NCBI GenBank assembly: GCA_945868505.1
Contig: CAMBLO010000012.1
Span: 1 to 63,200, forward strand
From: an uncultured Clostridia bacterium
Lineage (GTDB): Bacteria > Bacillota > Clostridia > Lachnospirales > Anaerotignaceae
Length of the DNA: 63,200 nucleotides
Direction of reading: 5' to 3'
A program made the position numbers and the translations under genes. The notes below the pieces were generated by a model, which saw nothing but the letters and a program-made list of their open reading frames with translations, ran no database searches and was not told the DNA's origin. Every line of letters starts with the position of its first letter. Positions within the stretch are counted from its first letter, which is position 1. Shown here piece after piece: positions 35,686 to 44,428 of this stretch.

Positions 35686-38046
35686 ATGTTATTGAATCCG
35701 GGTACTGTCCTCAGCGGCAGATACGAAATTTTAGAAAAAATCGGTTCCGGCGGCATGGCAGTTGTTTATAGAGGCAAAGACAGAAAATTGGATCGTTATG
35801 TGACGGTAAAGGTTCTGCGGGAGGAATTTATCGGCGATGAGGAATTCATCGAACGGTTCCGCTCCGAAGCCTGTTCTGCGGCAAGATTGTCCCATCCCAA
35901 TATCGTAAGAGCCTATGACGTAGGCGAAGATGGAGATATTTGCTATATCGTAAATGAATATATCCACGGGGATACCCTGAAAAAGGCCATCAAGGAAAAA
36001 GCCCCCTTCGATTCCCGTTCTACTATCAATGTGGCGATTCAGATTGCTTCTGCATTGAGCCAGGCCCATAAAGCCCACATCGTACATAGGGATATCAAGC
36101 CCCAGAATATCCTGGTGGGGACAGACGGTGTGGTAAAGGTAACGGACTTTGGCATTGCCAGAGCGGCGACGGCATCCACCATGACGACCACAGCCAATGC
36201 GGCAGGCTCCGTTCATTATTTCTCCCCCGAACAGGCCAGAGGCGGCTATGTGGATGAAAAGAGTGATATCTATTCTCTGGGTATCACTATGTTTGAAATG
36301 ATTACAGGTGTATTGCCCTTCCAGGGGAATAATTCCGTCAGCATTGCATTGATGCACATCAATGATGAGCTGCCGGATATCCGCCAGTATAACCCCAACT
36401 GCACCCCCTCTTTGGAAGGTATCATCAAGAAAGCCACCATGAAAAAGGCCGATGAACGCTATGCCAGCATCGATCTTCTGCTGGCAGACCTGATCCGTGC
36501 CAGAGCAGAAGTCACCGGTGTGGCAAAAGCAGCGGGAGAAGCTGTGGAAAAGAAAGAAGAGACAGGCATCAAAGCAGCGGCAGTGGGGGCAGCGGCGGGC
36601 GCAGCGGGCGTTCGAATGTCCAGAAGGGCAGAAGCAGCAGCCAGACTGAGAGAAGCCCAGGAAAAGGCAGAGGCGGAAAAAGCGGCTCAGGCAGCAGTGG
36701 AGACCCCTCAGGAAACAAAGCCTGCCGACCCTAAGGAGCTGGAATATATCCGCCGACATAAAGCGGAGCCCGTGGAAGAAGTGCAGGAAGAAAAAGTCGC
36801 AGAAAAAGAGCCTGCGGAGGAGGAAGGCGATATCCATACCCCTCTGGTTGGCTTTGAAAAATACAGCAAGAAGCTGAAAATGACGCAGATTTCCAAAGAG
36901 GATGACTACGAAAACGAATATGTGGAGACAGAACCTGTGAAAACCAGCAGACGCCCCCAAAGGGTGCGCAGAAATCCCAGAACAGAAGAAAATTACGACA
37001 ATGACAACGACAGAAAGGCGGAACGCAAGGTCATCATTGCGGCAGTCATTACAGCGCTGGTATTGATCGGCGTGATTTCTGTGGCTGGCATCAAATTTAT
37101 GGGCGGCGGCTTCGGCGGTTTCATTTCCAGCGAAAAGAATATTGAAACCCCTCTATTCATTGGTGTGCCCTATGAGGATGCAGTGAAGGCGGCAGAAAAA
37201 ATGGGTATCATTCTGGTGGAAGATGGGGAAGATTACAGCAGCTTCTATGATAAGGGCTATATCATCTATCAGTCTGTCAGCGAAGGCACCATGATCGGCG
37301 AAGGCACAAAGATCGGCGTAAAGATCAGTCTGGGGCTGACATCGGAGGAAATGCCCAATGTAGAGGGCAAGAGCGAAAATGCAGCGAAGGAGGCCATCAT
37401 CAGACTGGTGGGCGATGTAGTACAGACGAAGTATGAATATGATCCTGATGTAGAAGCCATGAAGGTTATCAGACAGGAGCCTGCTCCCGGCACAGAGATT
37501 ACGGCAAAGAGCCATATTGTACTGATAATCAGCAAGGGGGATGAGGGCGGAAACGTGGTTGTACCCAATGTAGTGAATGATTCTCTGGATAGTGCGAAGG
37601 CGTCTTTGCAAGCCGTTGGTCTGGTAGTTGGGAATGTATCCTATGCATCCAGCGACCGTGTGGCAGAGGGCAGAGTTATGACACAGACATTGTCTGCTAA
37701 TACAGAGGTGCCCAGCGGCAGCGTGGTGAATCTGGTGGTAAGTACCGGTTCGGATACGACACAGAACGAAAATACAGAAACAACTACACCTCCTGCCAAT
37801 AACAACCAGACCCAAACACAGGGTACAAAATACTTCACCATCAATGCACCCAGTGGCAGCAGCGGTTCTGTCTATGTGCGTGTGGTAAAGGAAGATGTGG
37901 ATGGTGTGTATCCCGTGGTTGATGCTTACCGTGATGCTTCCGAATTCCCTTACAGTGTATCTGTTACAGGGAAAGGCGGTGGTACTGTGACTTGCTATAT
38001 CGACAATGTACAGCAGTGGTCCCAGAGTGTAAATTTTTCGGAGTAA
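35686..38046 (+). CDS. prkC: Ser/Thr protein kinase with PASTA domains (PrkC/Stk family)
   Basis: The N-terminal kinase (about 10-275) has GSGGMAVVYRG, the ATP lysine in VTVKVL (Lys42), HRDIKPQN and DFGIA. An Ala/Glu-rich cytoplasmic linker (about 280-445) precedes one membrane helix (about 448-470). Outside, three PASTA repeats (about 485-690) would bind muropeptides or lipid II. An Asn/Thr/Gln-rich spacer leads to an extra C-terminal domain (about 715-786) ending in CYIDNVQQWSQSVNF. The kinase monitors the cell wall, controlling growth and spore germination in relatives. Confidence 0.96.
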   Translation: MLLNPGTVLSGRYEILEKIGSGGMAVVYRGKDRKLDRYVTVKVLREEFIGDEEFIERFRSEACSAARLSHPNIVRAYDVGEDGDICYIVNEYIHGDTLKKAIKEKAPFDSRSTINVAIQIASALSQAHKAHIVHRDIKPQNILVGTDGVVKVTDFGIARAATASTMTTTANAAGSVHYFSPEQARGGYVDEKSDIYSLGITMFEMITGVLPFQGNNSVSIALMHINDELPDIRQYNPNCTPSLEGIIKKATMKKADERYASIDLLLADLIRARAEVTGVAKAAGEAVEKKEETGIKAAAVGAAAGAAGVRMSRRAEAAARLREAQEKAEAEKAAQAAVETPQETKPADPKELEYIRRHKAEPVEEVQEEKVAEKEPAEEEGDIHTPLVGFEKYSKKLKMTQISKEDDYENEYVETEPVKTSRRPQRVRRNPRTEENYDNDNDRKAERKVIIAAVITALVLIGVISVAGIKFMGGGFGGFISSEKNIETPLFIGVPYEDAVKAAEKMGIILVEDGEDYSSFYDKGYIIYQSVSEGTMIGEGTKIGVKISLGLTSEEMPNVEGKSENAAKEAIIRLVGDVVQTKYEYDPDVEAMKVIRQEPAPGTEITAKSHIVLIISKGDEGGNVVVPNVVNDSLDSAKASLQAVGLVVGNVSYASSDRVAEGRVMTQTLSANTEVPSGSVVNLVVSTGSDTTQNENTETTTPPANNNQTQTQGTKYFTINAPSGSSGSVYVRVVKEDVDGVYPVVDAYRDASEFPYSVSVTGKGGGTVTCYIDNVQQWSQSVNFSE

Positions 38047-38055
38047 GGTGAAAAC

Positions 38056-38937
38056 ATGCTGGAAGGCGTAATTTTAAAAGGAATTGGCGGTTTTTATTAT
38101 ATCGATACGGAAACGGGCGTTTATGAATGCAGGGCGAGGGGCATCTTCCGAAAGGAAGGTATCCGCCCCACAGTAGGGGATGCAGTGCGCATTTCTGTGC
38201 TGGATGAGGCAAACAAGAAGGGCAGTCTGGATGAGATTTTGCCCAGAAGAAATGAACTCATCCGCCCTAGGGTATCCAATGTAGATCAGGCGGTGATCGT
38301 ATTTGCGGCAAAAAGCCCCAATATGAATCTGGATTTGCTGGATCGCTTTCTGCTTCTTGCAGAGGAACAGGAGCTGGATATCGTAATCGTAATCAATAAA
38401 ATCGACAAGGATAAAAAAGAAAGATATCTGGAAACGGCGGAGATGTACCGAAAGGTGGGGTATCCTGTCATTTGCACCAGTGCGGAAAAGGGCATGGGCA
38501 TTAAAGAACTGCGAAATGCGCTGGAAAATAAAATTTCCGTTTTTGCAGGCCCTTCCGGGGTGGGCAAGAGCAGCCTCATCAATGCGGCATTCCCAGGTCT
38601 GGAATTAAACACGGGGGAAATCAGCGAAAAGATACAGCGGGGCAAGCATACCACCCGCCATGCGGAACTGATTCAGATTTCGGAGAAAAGCTATATCGTG
38701 GATTCTCCGGGCTTTACCTCCCTATTCCTGAACCATATCCCTTCGGAAAAGCTGCAGTATCATTTCCGTGAATTTGAACCCTTTGTACACAAATGCTATT
38801 ACAATGGCTGCATTCATATCAACGAGCCCGATTGCGCCGTAAAGGCAGAGATTGGCAAAGCCATCCCCCAGATGAGATATGACAGATATGTGACCATATA
38901 TAACGAACGCAAGGAAGAAGAAGAGAGGAGATTCTAA
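38056..38937 (+). CDS. rsgA: Ribosome small-subunit assembly GTPase RsgA
   Basis: This circularly permuted GTPase acts late in 30S maturation. An OB-fold N terminus (about 1-65) is followed by the GTPase motifs in permuted order: NKID (G4), then GPSGVGKSSL (G1) and VDSPGFTSL (G3). The C-terminal zinc site has Cys and His in KCYYNGCIHINEPDC. It has 293 residues. It follows prkC, and in Bacillus the homologous CpgA is a PrkC substrate. Confidence 0.97.
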   Translation: MLEGVILKGIGGFYYIDTETGVYECRARGIFRKEGIRPTVGDAVRISVLDEANKKGSLDEILPRRNELIRPRVSNVDQAVIVFAAKSPNMNLDLLDRFLLLAEEQELDIVIVINKIDKDKKERYLETAEMYRKVGYPVICTSAEKGMGIKELRNALENKISVFAGPSGVGKSSLINAAFPGLELNTGEISEKIQRGKHTTRHAELIQISEKSYIVDSPGFTSLFLNHIPSEKLQYHFREFEPFVHKCYYNGCIHINEPDCAVKAEIGKAIPQMRYDRYVTIYNERKEEEERRF

Positions 38938-38939
38938 CT

Positions 38940-39605
38940 ATGAGCATGAAACTTTCCCCCTCCATGCTTTCCATCGATTTTGGCAAAGTAGAGGAACAAC
39001 TGAAACTGATCGAAGACGCAGGTACACCTTATATCCATTTGGATGTGATGGACGGCGTTTTTGTTCCCAATATTTCTTTCGGGATTCCTGTGATCAAAAG
39101 TGTCAGAAAATACAGCAACATGGTCTTCGATGCCCACCTGATGATCGTAAACCCTGAAAAATATATCGAGGATTTCCACAAAGCAGGGGCGGATATCATC
39201 ACTATCCATGTGGAATCCACAAAATATCCCATGGAAGTTCTGCATCAGATTAAAGCAACGGGCTGCAAAGCAGGCATTACCCTGAACCCCAGAACACCCG
39301 TGGAAACCCTGCTGCCTTATTTGAAAGAAGTGGATGTCATTATGGTTATGACAGTGGAACCAGGCTTTGGTGGACAGAAATTCATGGAAGATCAGCTTTC
39401 TAAGATCAGACAGCTGGCAGAATGGAAAAAAGAAATGGGTCTGAACTACGATATTGAAGTGGATGGCGGTATTACCATCGATAATGTGCGGAAGGTACTG
39501 GATGCAGGCGCAAATGTGATCGTAGCAGGCTCTGCCGTATTTGGCAAAGAGGACATTGCTGCGGCAGCAAAGAGCTTCATGGATATTTTCAAGGAGTATG
39601 AGTAA
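38940..39605 (+). CDS. rpe: Ribulose-phosphate 3-epimerase
   Basis: This pentose-phosphate-pathway TIM barrel interconverts ribulose 5-phosphate and xylulose 5-phosphate. Metal-binding and active-site segments HLDVMDGVFVPN, DAHLMI and EVDGGI are intact. Length 221 is normal. The ribosome-binding site GAGAGGAG lies in the end of rsgA. ATG 38946 is an alternative start. Confidence 0.97.
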   Translation: MSMKLSPSMLSIDFGKVEEQLKLIEDAGTPYIHLDVMDGVFVPNISFGIPVIKSVRKYSNMVFDAHLMIVNPEKYIEDFHKAGADIITIHVESTKYPMEVLHQIKATGCKAGITLNPRTPVETLLPYLKEVDVIMVMTVEPGFGGQKFMEDQLSKIRQLAEWKKEMGLNYDIEVDGGITIDNVRKVLDAGANVIVAGSAVFGKEDIAAAAKSFMDIFKEYE

Positions 39606-39606
39606 A

Positions 39607-40245
39607 ATGAAAGTTATTCTTTTTGCGGGAGCCAAAATCAATGATTATAGCTTCTGCGAGAAATATATGGATGGGGCGGATGCAGTCATCTGCTGTGATG
39701 CGGGCATGGGCCATGCGAAAGCCTTGGGCATCGACCCGGACTATATCGTAGGGGATTTCGATTCCACCAGCCCGGAGATTTTAGAATATTATAAGACAAA
39801 AAATATTCCCATTCGTCAGTTCCCCACCAGAAAAGATGAAACAGATATGGAACTGGGTATTTTTCTGGCACTGGAATTGGGAGCGACGGATCTGGTGCTG
39901 TTCGGCGGCATCGGCGACCGCTTCGACCATACCCTTGCAAATGCCCATTATCTGCTTTCTCTGCTGAAAAAAGGCGTGAGAGCCAGACTGGTGGATGAAA
40001 AGAACTGTGTGGAAGTCATTGACTGCCACTTGACTGTGGAAGGAAAGGTGGGCGATTTGGTTTCTACCCTGCCCCTTTCCATGGAAGTGAAGGGCATTAC
40101 CCTGAAGGGCTTTTCTTATCCTCTGACGGATGCCACCCTGACCTTGGACGGCGATTATATTGCCGTCAGCAATGTATTGGCGGAGGAAACAGCCACCATT
40201 GATATCAAGGAAGGATACCTTTTCGTGATTCGTTCCAAAGATTGA
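39607..40245 (+). CDS. thiN: Thiamine pyrophosphokinase
   Basis: The enzyme converts thiamine to thiamine pyrophosphate, the cofactor of transketolase and other enzymes. VGDFDSTSPEI is the catalytic aspartate motif, and RKDETDMELGIFLALELGA and FGGIGDRFDHTLANAHYL follow, as in the family. ATG 39607 is used (213 residues) with AAGGAG ten bases away. ATG 39598 overlaps the rpe stop but is too close to that site. It ends the long housekeeping operon with a strong terminator. Confidence 0.95.
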   Translation: MKVILFAGAKINDYSFCEKYMDGADAVICCDAGMGHAKALGIDPDYIVGDFDSTSPEILEYYKTKNIPIRQFPTRKDETDMELGIFLALELGATDLVLFGGIGDRFDHTLANAHYLLSLLKKGVRARLVDEKNCVEVIDCHLTVEGKVGDLVSTLPLSMEVKGITLKGFSYPLTDATLTLDGDYIAVSNVLAEETATIDIKEGYLFVIRSKD

Positions 40246-40248
40246 ATC

Positions 40249-40282
40249 ATACCCTCGAGTGAAAGGCTCGGGGGTATTTTTT
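40249..40282 (+). terminator. Terminator after thiN
   Basis: ATACCCTCGAG pairs over 11 positions with CTCGGGGGTAT (one G-T), then a run of T. It closes the transcription unit that began upstream of rsmB or earlier. Confidence 0.93.
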
Positions 40283-40333
40283 CGCACGTTTTTGGGGGAA
40301 GGGCATATACTATGGTAGAAAGGGGGTGTCGGG

Positions 40334-40504
40334 ATGCGCAGAAGATGTAACGGTGCGCCCATCAGATGGCTGGGCGGGGTCATATTGATTGCCATAGGTG
40401 TGGGGATGTTTCTGGCATGCCTGATACCAAAATGTGTGTTTTTGATCGGGGCATTGCTGATCGGATTGGGGATCTGGCTTATCAGCCAGAACGGAAGATG
40501 TTAA
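40334..40504 (+). CDS. Small membrane protein of 56 residues, unknown function
   Basis: Reading from ATG 40334 gives 56 residues starting MRRRCNGAPIRWLGG. Two hydrophobic helices (about 13-30 and 35-51) are joined by IPKC, and the C terminus is NGRC. The start has AGGGGGTG at ideal spacing, and a TATACT at 40306 could be a -10. It lies between two terminators, so it would be its own transcription unit. Cysteines at both ends and in the loop are notable. No family is recognised. The strong ribosome-binding site and two clean helices are the evidence that it is real. Confidence 0.7.
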   Translation: MRRRCNGAPIRWLGGVILIAIGVGMFLACLIPKCVFLIGALLIGLGIWLISQNGRC

Positions 40505-40521
40505 ATATCCATAAAACGAAA

Positions 40522-40557
40522 AAAAGCCGTTCTTTTCATGGGAAAAGAATGGCTTTT
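40522..40557. terminator. Bidirectional terminator between the small gene and rpmB
   Basis: AAAAGCCGTTCTTTT (40522-40536) pairs almost completely with AAAAGAATGGCTTTT (40543-40557) around CATGGG. A tracts precede and T tracts follow, so it works in both directions for these convergent genes. Confidence 0.9.
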
Positions 40558-40572
40558 ATCATTCGTTTGAAA

Positions 40573-40776
40573 TTAGATTGCGCGTGTGATCTTATTGGAA
40601 CGCATGCATCTTGTGCAAACGTAAATAGATTTGATGTTACCGTTGTCTTCAACGATTTTCACTTTCTTTACGTTGGGTTTCCATTTTCTATTCGCACGTC
40701 TACTAACCTGGGAACGTTCAATGCTGATTCTATGACCTGTCATCTGGCCTTTTTCACAAATTGCACATTTAGCCAT
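40573..40776 (-). CDS. rpmB: Ribosomal protein L28
   Basis: The 67-residue basic protein begins MAKCAICEKGQMTGHRIS and contains RRANRKWKPNVKKVKI and YVCTRCMRS. CxxC pairs at both ends suggest a zinc-binding (C+) form of L28. The start at 40776 follows AAGGAGGTG six bases upstream. The opposite orientation after thiN matches Bacillus. Confidence 0.96.
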   Translation of the reverse strand: MAKCAICEKGQMTGHRISIERSQVSRRANRKWKPNVKKVKIVEDNGNIKSIYVCTRCMRSNKITRAI

Positions 40777-40914
40777 TGTCTGCACCTCCTTCAACCTTGC
40801 CTATGTGACATAACAAAGATATTCTAGCAGAAAAGACAACGATTTGCAAGAAGAATTAGTGAAAAATCTGATTTTTTTTCGGGCAGAGGGAGGAGCTTGC
40901 CATTGGGAAAAATC

Positions 40915-40932
40915 TTAAGAAAGCTGTAAGAA
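40915..40932. promoter_or_regulatory. Tandem 7-bp repeats with 11-bp period, possible response-regulator site
   Basis: TTAAGAA (40915-40921) and GTAAGAA (40926-40932) repeat with an 11-bp period. This spacing is used by OmpR-family regulators that bind as tandem dimers on one DNA face. A TATGGT at 40974 could be the -10. A matching pair in inverse orientation precedes nfeD-floA (59900-59917). Only the spacing and sequence are seen; binding is inferred. Confidence 0.4.
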
Positions 40933-41011
40933 TTTTGTGAGGAGGTTGTAATTTGCGGAGGGGAAAAAGATGGTATGGTAGAAAAAAGGGAAAAAGAAAG
41001 GAGAATGTGGT

Positions 41012-41953
41012 ATGAAAAAGGCGATTTGCTTAGCATTGGCAATGAGTATGGTAATCGGAACAACGGCATTTGCGGCGGAGCAGAGGGTAACCTTTATGCG
41101 GGAGAATGAAATTACCCTACAGAATCCTCCAATCAAGAAGAACGGAAAATGGATGGTTTCTCTGGAGGATTTGGAACTTCTGACAGGCACGCAGGCAGTG
41201 GAAGGAAAGGATTCGATTGCCTTTCAAAAATCGGTTGTGCTGGCAGGCGTGGAGTTAGAAAGGGATGCGGCGGCATATTTTCAAACGGATGGCACTTTAT
41301 TGGAGGAGGCAAACGGCAGCTATCGAAAGCTGAATGCAACAGAATTTCGTCAAGGAGATATTTTGTATTTGCCCTGTCGGGACTATGCGGAGGCAATCGG
41401 CTATGATGTGCAGTGGTTCAAGTGGAATGGAGATTGTATTATGCTGCATGGACGGGAAATGCCTGAACTCACGCTGAAGGTGGAATATGACGCAAAAACG
41501 AATCGGATACAGGGCGAGATAGAGAATCAGGAGCCGCAGGCGTTTTTGTATGGCGAGGAATTTACCATTGAGCGAAAAACGGAAAGCGGTTGGGAATATG
41601 TGGAGGAAGCGGAGCCACGGGATATAAATGCTGTCGGATATACGATGCGTGCAAAAAGAGAAGGAAATGACGGCATCACGAGGATTGCATATTGGATGAG
41701 TACCAAGCTGCCGGCAGGGGAATATCGTATGGGTATCCCGTTTTCCTATACTTATTATATCCAAAGTATGTATACGGACTACTTAAATCAAAAAATAAAG
41801 GAAAATGACCTGAATGATATTGATTGGAATTACTATTATTCTACCAAGTGGGGCAAGCCTGATTTCTATTTTGACGGAGCGGGAGTCATGAGTACCACTG
41901 ATTTGCAGAGAACGACAAATTATGCGCTGTATGGCACATTTACAGTGGAATGA
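41012..41953 (+). CDS. Secreted protein with copper-amine-oxidase-like N-terminal domain
   Basis: A clear signal peptide (MKKAICLALAMSMVIGTTAFA, cleavage after the last AFA) precedes a 290-residue exported protein. Residues 25-150 have the repeated pattern WMVSLEDLELLTG and LYLPCRDYAEAIGYDVQW, typical of the stalk-like copper amine oxidase N domain common in Clostridia. The second half (about 155-313) is beta-rich and reads like an immunoglobulin-like domain. There are no catalytic motifs. It is probably a cell-surface or envelope-stress protein; role unknown. The start follows GAAAGGAG. Confidence 0.82.
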   Translation: MKKAICLALAMSMVIGTTAFAAEQRVTFMRENEITLQNPPIKKNGKWMVSLEDLELLTGTQAVEGKDSIAFQKSVVLAGVELERDAAAYFQTDGTLLEEANGSYRKLNATEFRQGDILYLPCRDYAEAIGYDVQWFKWNGDCIMLHGREMPELTLKVEYDAKTNRIQGEIENQEPQAFLYGEEFTIERKTESGWEYVEEAEPRDINAVGYTMRAKREGNDGITRIAYWMSTKLPAGEYRMGIPFSYTYYIQSMYTDYLNQKIKENDLNDIDWNYYYSTKWGKPDFYFDGAGVMSTTDLQRTTNYALYGTFTVE

Positions 41954-41975
41954 GAGGACGAAAGTCCTCTTTTTC
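41953..41975 (+). terminator. Terminator overlapping the end of the secreted-protein gene
   Basis: AGAGGAC pairs with GTCCTCT around a GAAA tetraloop and runs into TTTTCT. The stem begins within the stop codon region. Confidence 0.9.
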
Positions 41976-42094
41976 TATTGCAGTTTTCTATTGCAGAAAG
42001 ATTGTATTTTACCCACTTTTGCGGTATGATAAAAGAGACAAATTAGGGATATTCTATTTATGAAAAAAATTTTGAGATACAAAGGAGAAATTGC

Positions 42095-43012
42095 ATGTTA
42101 GATATTTGTTTACTGGGGACAGGGGGCATGATGCCCATGCCCAGCCGCTTTCTGACAGCCATGCTGGCAAGGCTCAACGGCAGGCTGGCCCTTATCGACT
42201 GCGGCGAAGGCACCCAGGTTACCATGAAAATGCTGGGATGGGGCTTCAAGGCCATCGATGTGATCTGCTTCACCCATTTCCATGCGGACCATATTTCCGG
42301 TCTGCCCGGTCTGCTCTTGACCATTGGCAACGCAGGACGGACAGAGCCACTGACGCTGGTGGGACCTGTGGGGCTGCAGCGGATTGTGGAAGGTCTGACG
42401 CTGATCGCCCCGGAACTGCCTTTCCCCATAGAATATATCGAATTGGATAAGGATGCGCCGAACCCTGTGCAGGTTGGTTCCTTTGAAATCCATCATTGTC
42501 CTGCAGACCACATGGTGAAATGCTTTGCTTACCGCATCGACCTGCGCCGCAAAGGCAAATTCGATGTGAAAAAGGCGGAGCGGCTGAACCTGCCCAAGCC
42601 TCTTTGGGGCAGGCTGCAAAAGGAAGGCACAGTGGAACATGAAGGCAAAATCTACACGGGGGATATGGTGCTGGGGGAAAGCAGAAAAGGCATTTCTGTG
42701 GCCTATTGCACGGACAGTCGCCCTATAGATAGAGTGATGAAATTTGTGGAAGGCGTACAGCTTTTCATTTGCGAGGGGATGTACGGCGAGGATGAGAAAA
42801 AACAGAAGGCGAGAGAAAACAAGCACATGCTGTTTTCCGAGGCAGCCCAAATGGCGAAAAATGCCAAGGCGGAACGGCTGTGGCTGACCCACTTTAGCCC
42901 TTCTTTGAATGAACCGGAGGAATTTCTGCCGGTGGCGCAGGCAATCTTCCCTGCGGCTGAGCTGGGAGAAGAACGCAAGTGCATCACCATCGAATTTCCT
43001 AAGGAAAACTGA
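42095..43012 (+). CDS. rnz: Ribonuclease Z (metallo-beta-lactamase fold)
   Basis: The fold begins ICLLGTGGMMPMPSRFLTAML, with DCGEGTQ and the zinc motif HFHADH. AYCTDSRP and LWLTHFSPS supply further ligands. The 305-residue length matches bacterial tRNase Z, which trims 3' trailers of tRNA precursors. That fits the tRNA-Gly genes here lacking an encoded CCA. The related general RNase BN role cannot be excluded. tsaD follows 13 bp downstream. Confidence 0.92.
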   Translation: MLDICLLGTGGMMPMPSRFLTAMLARLNGRLALIDCGEGTQVTMKMLGWGFKAIDVICFTHFHADHISGLPGLLLTIGNAGRTEPLTLVGPVGLQRIVEGLTLIAPELPFPIEYIELDKDAPNPVQVGSFEIHHCPADHMVKCFAYRIDLRRKGKFDVKKAERLNLPKPLWGRLQKEGTVEHEGKIYTGDMVLGESRKGISVAYCTDSRPIDRVMKFVEGVQLFICEGMYGEDEKKQKARENKHMLFSEAAQMAKNAKAERLWLTHFSPSLNEPEEFLPVAQAIFPAAELGEERKCITIEFPKEN

Positions 43013-43025
43013 ATGGAGGTAGGAT

Positions 43026-44054
43026 ATGGAGGAAAAGAAAGATATTTATATATTGGCCATCGAAAGCTCCTGTGACGAAACAGCGGCGGCGGTGGTGAAA
43101 AACGGCAGAGAAGTCCTTTCTAATGTAATCTCTTCCCAGATTGCCCTGCATACATTGTATGGCGGGGTGGTGCCGGAGATTGCATCCAGAAAGCATGTGG
43201 AAAACATTGACGGAGTCATCAAAACAGCTTTGGCAGAAGCAGGCATGACTTTGGAGGAAATGGATGCCATCGGCGTAACCTATGGCCCCGGCTTGGTAGG
43301 TGCCCTGTTGGTGGGGCTGGCAGAAGCAAAGGCATTGGCCTATGGGGCGGGAAAACCCCTGATCGGCGTGCATCATATCGAAGGGCATATCTGTGCCAAC
43401 TACATCCAGAATAAGGATTTTGAACCGCCTTATATGGCACTGGTGGTTTCCGGTGGTCATTCCCATCTGGTCTATGTTTCCGATTATGGAAAATATGAAA
43501 TCATGGGGCATACCAGAGACGATGCTGCCGGTGAGGCCTATGATAAGGTTGCCCGTGCCATCGGTATGGGTTACCCCGGCGGCCCGAAAATCGATGCGGC
43601 GGCAAAGCTGGGCAATCCCGATGCTGTCAAATTCCCCAGAGTTTTTCTGGAGGAGGACAGCTATGATTTCAGCTTCAGCGGCTTGAAATCTGCGGTGCTG
43701 AATTACGTGAACAAGCAGAAAATGATGGGCGAGGAAATCGTCCCTGAAGATATCGCTGCCAGCTTCCAGCAGTCTGTGGTGGAGGTTTTGGTGGGCAAGA
43801 CCATCAAGGCAGCAAAAGCCCATGGCGTGAAAAAGATCGCATTGGCAGGGGGGGTTGCTTCCAACAGCGCCCTTCGCAGCAGGATGCAGGAGGCATGCGA
43901 AAAAGAAGGCTTCTATCTGAGCGTACCTTCCCCCATTTTGTGTACGGATAATGCGGCGATGATCGGCTGTGCGGCGTATTATGAATATATCGCAGGGGTG
44001 AGAGATGGTTTGGATCTGAATGCCAACCCCAGCCTGAAACTTGGACAGAGATAA
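43026..44054 (+). CDS. tsaD: tRNA N6-threonylcarbamoyladenosine transferase TsaD
   Basis: TsaD completes t6A37 synthesis in ANN-decoding tRNAs. [27 protein letters not shown] and the metal motif HHIEGH are all intact, with SGGHSHLV and LAGGVASNS later on. The 342-residue length is normal. Its neighbour rnz is also a tRNA-maturation gene. The start follows GGAGGTAGG. Confidence 0.97.
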   Translation: MEEKKDIYILAIESSCDETAAAVVKNGREVLSNVISSQIALHTLYGGVVPEIASRKHVENIDGVIKTALAEAGMTLEEMDAIGVTYGPGLVGALLVGLAEAKALAYGAGKPLIGVHHIEGHICANYIQNKDFEPPYMALVVSGGHSHLVYVSDYGKYEIMGHTRDDAAGEAYDKVARAIGMGYPGGPKIDAAAKLGNPDAVKFPRVFLEEDSYDFSFSGLKSAVLNYVNKQKMMGEEIVPEDIAASFQQSVVEVLVGKTIKAAKAHGVKKIALAGGVASNSALRSRMQEACEKEGFYLSVPSPILCTDNAAMIGCAAYYEYIAGVRDGLDLNANPSLKLGQR

Positions 44055-44083
44055 AAAATGCGGATGCAAAGGAGGAACGGCTT

Positions 44084-44416
44084 ATGGCAAGTATTTTGAG
44101 CAGATATGAGAGCGTTATGTCCATGAATGTTTGTGGCATGATCGAATTTGCAGAGGATCCTATGAAGATGGCGCGACATCTGGCCCATCATTTGGAGGAC
44201 GATCTGTCAAAAACAAGACGCGAGGGTGTTGCATTGATCGCGGAGATCGAAAAATTGGAAGCAGATATGTCCGTTCCCAATGCAGAGGCACTTTTGGTGG
44301 CAAAAAAGGCGGATTTGATGAAGCTCCATGAACTCCACGAAAAACTCAATGAACAGGTGCGCCAGATTACTGCCATGCGGGCGGCAATCTATACTGCTCA
44401 GCATAAGAAAAAATAA
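44084..44416 (+). CDS. Helical (coiled-coil) protein of unknown function
   Basis: The 110-residue product is almost entirely helical and highly charged, with heptad-like segments in EGVALIAEIEKLEADMS and KADLMKLHELHEKLNEQVRQI. The tail is basic (HKKK). There is no signal peptide or membrane helix, so a cytoplasmic dimer or scaffold is likely. The start has AAAGGAGG upstream. It lies 29 bp after tsaD and 12 bp before a GNAT gene, so it is probably in the same operon. No family is recognised. Confidence 0.75.
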   Translation: MASILSRYESVMSMNVCGMIEFAEDPMKMARHLAHHLEDDLSKTRREGVALIAEIEKLEADMSVPNAEALLVAKKADLMKLHELHEKLNEQVRQITAMRAAIYTAQHKKK

Positions 44417-44428
44417 GGAGGGTTTCTT

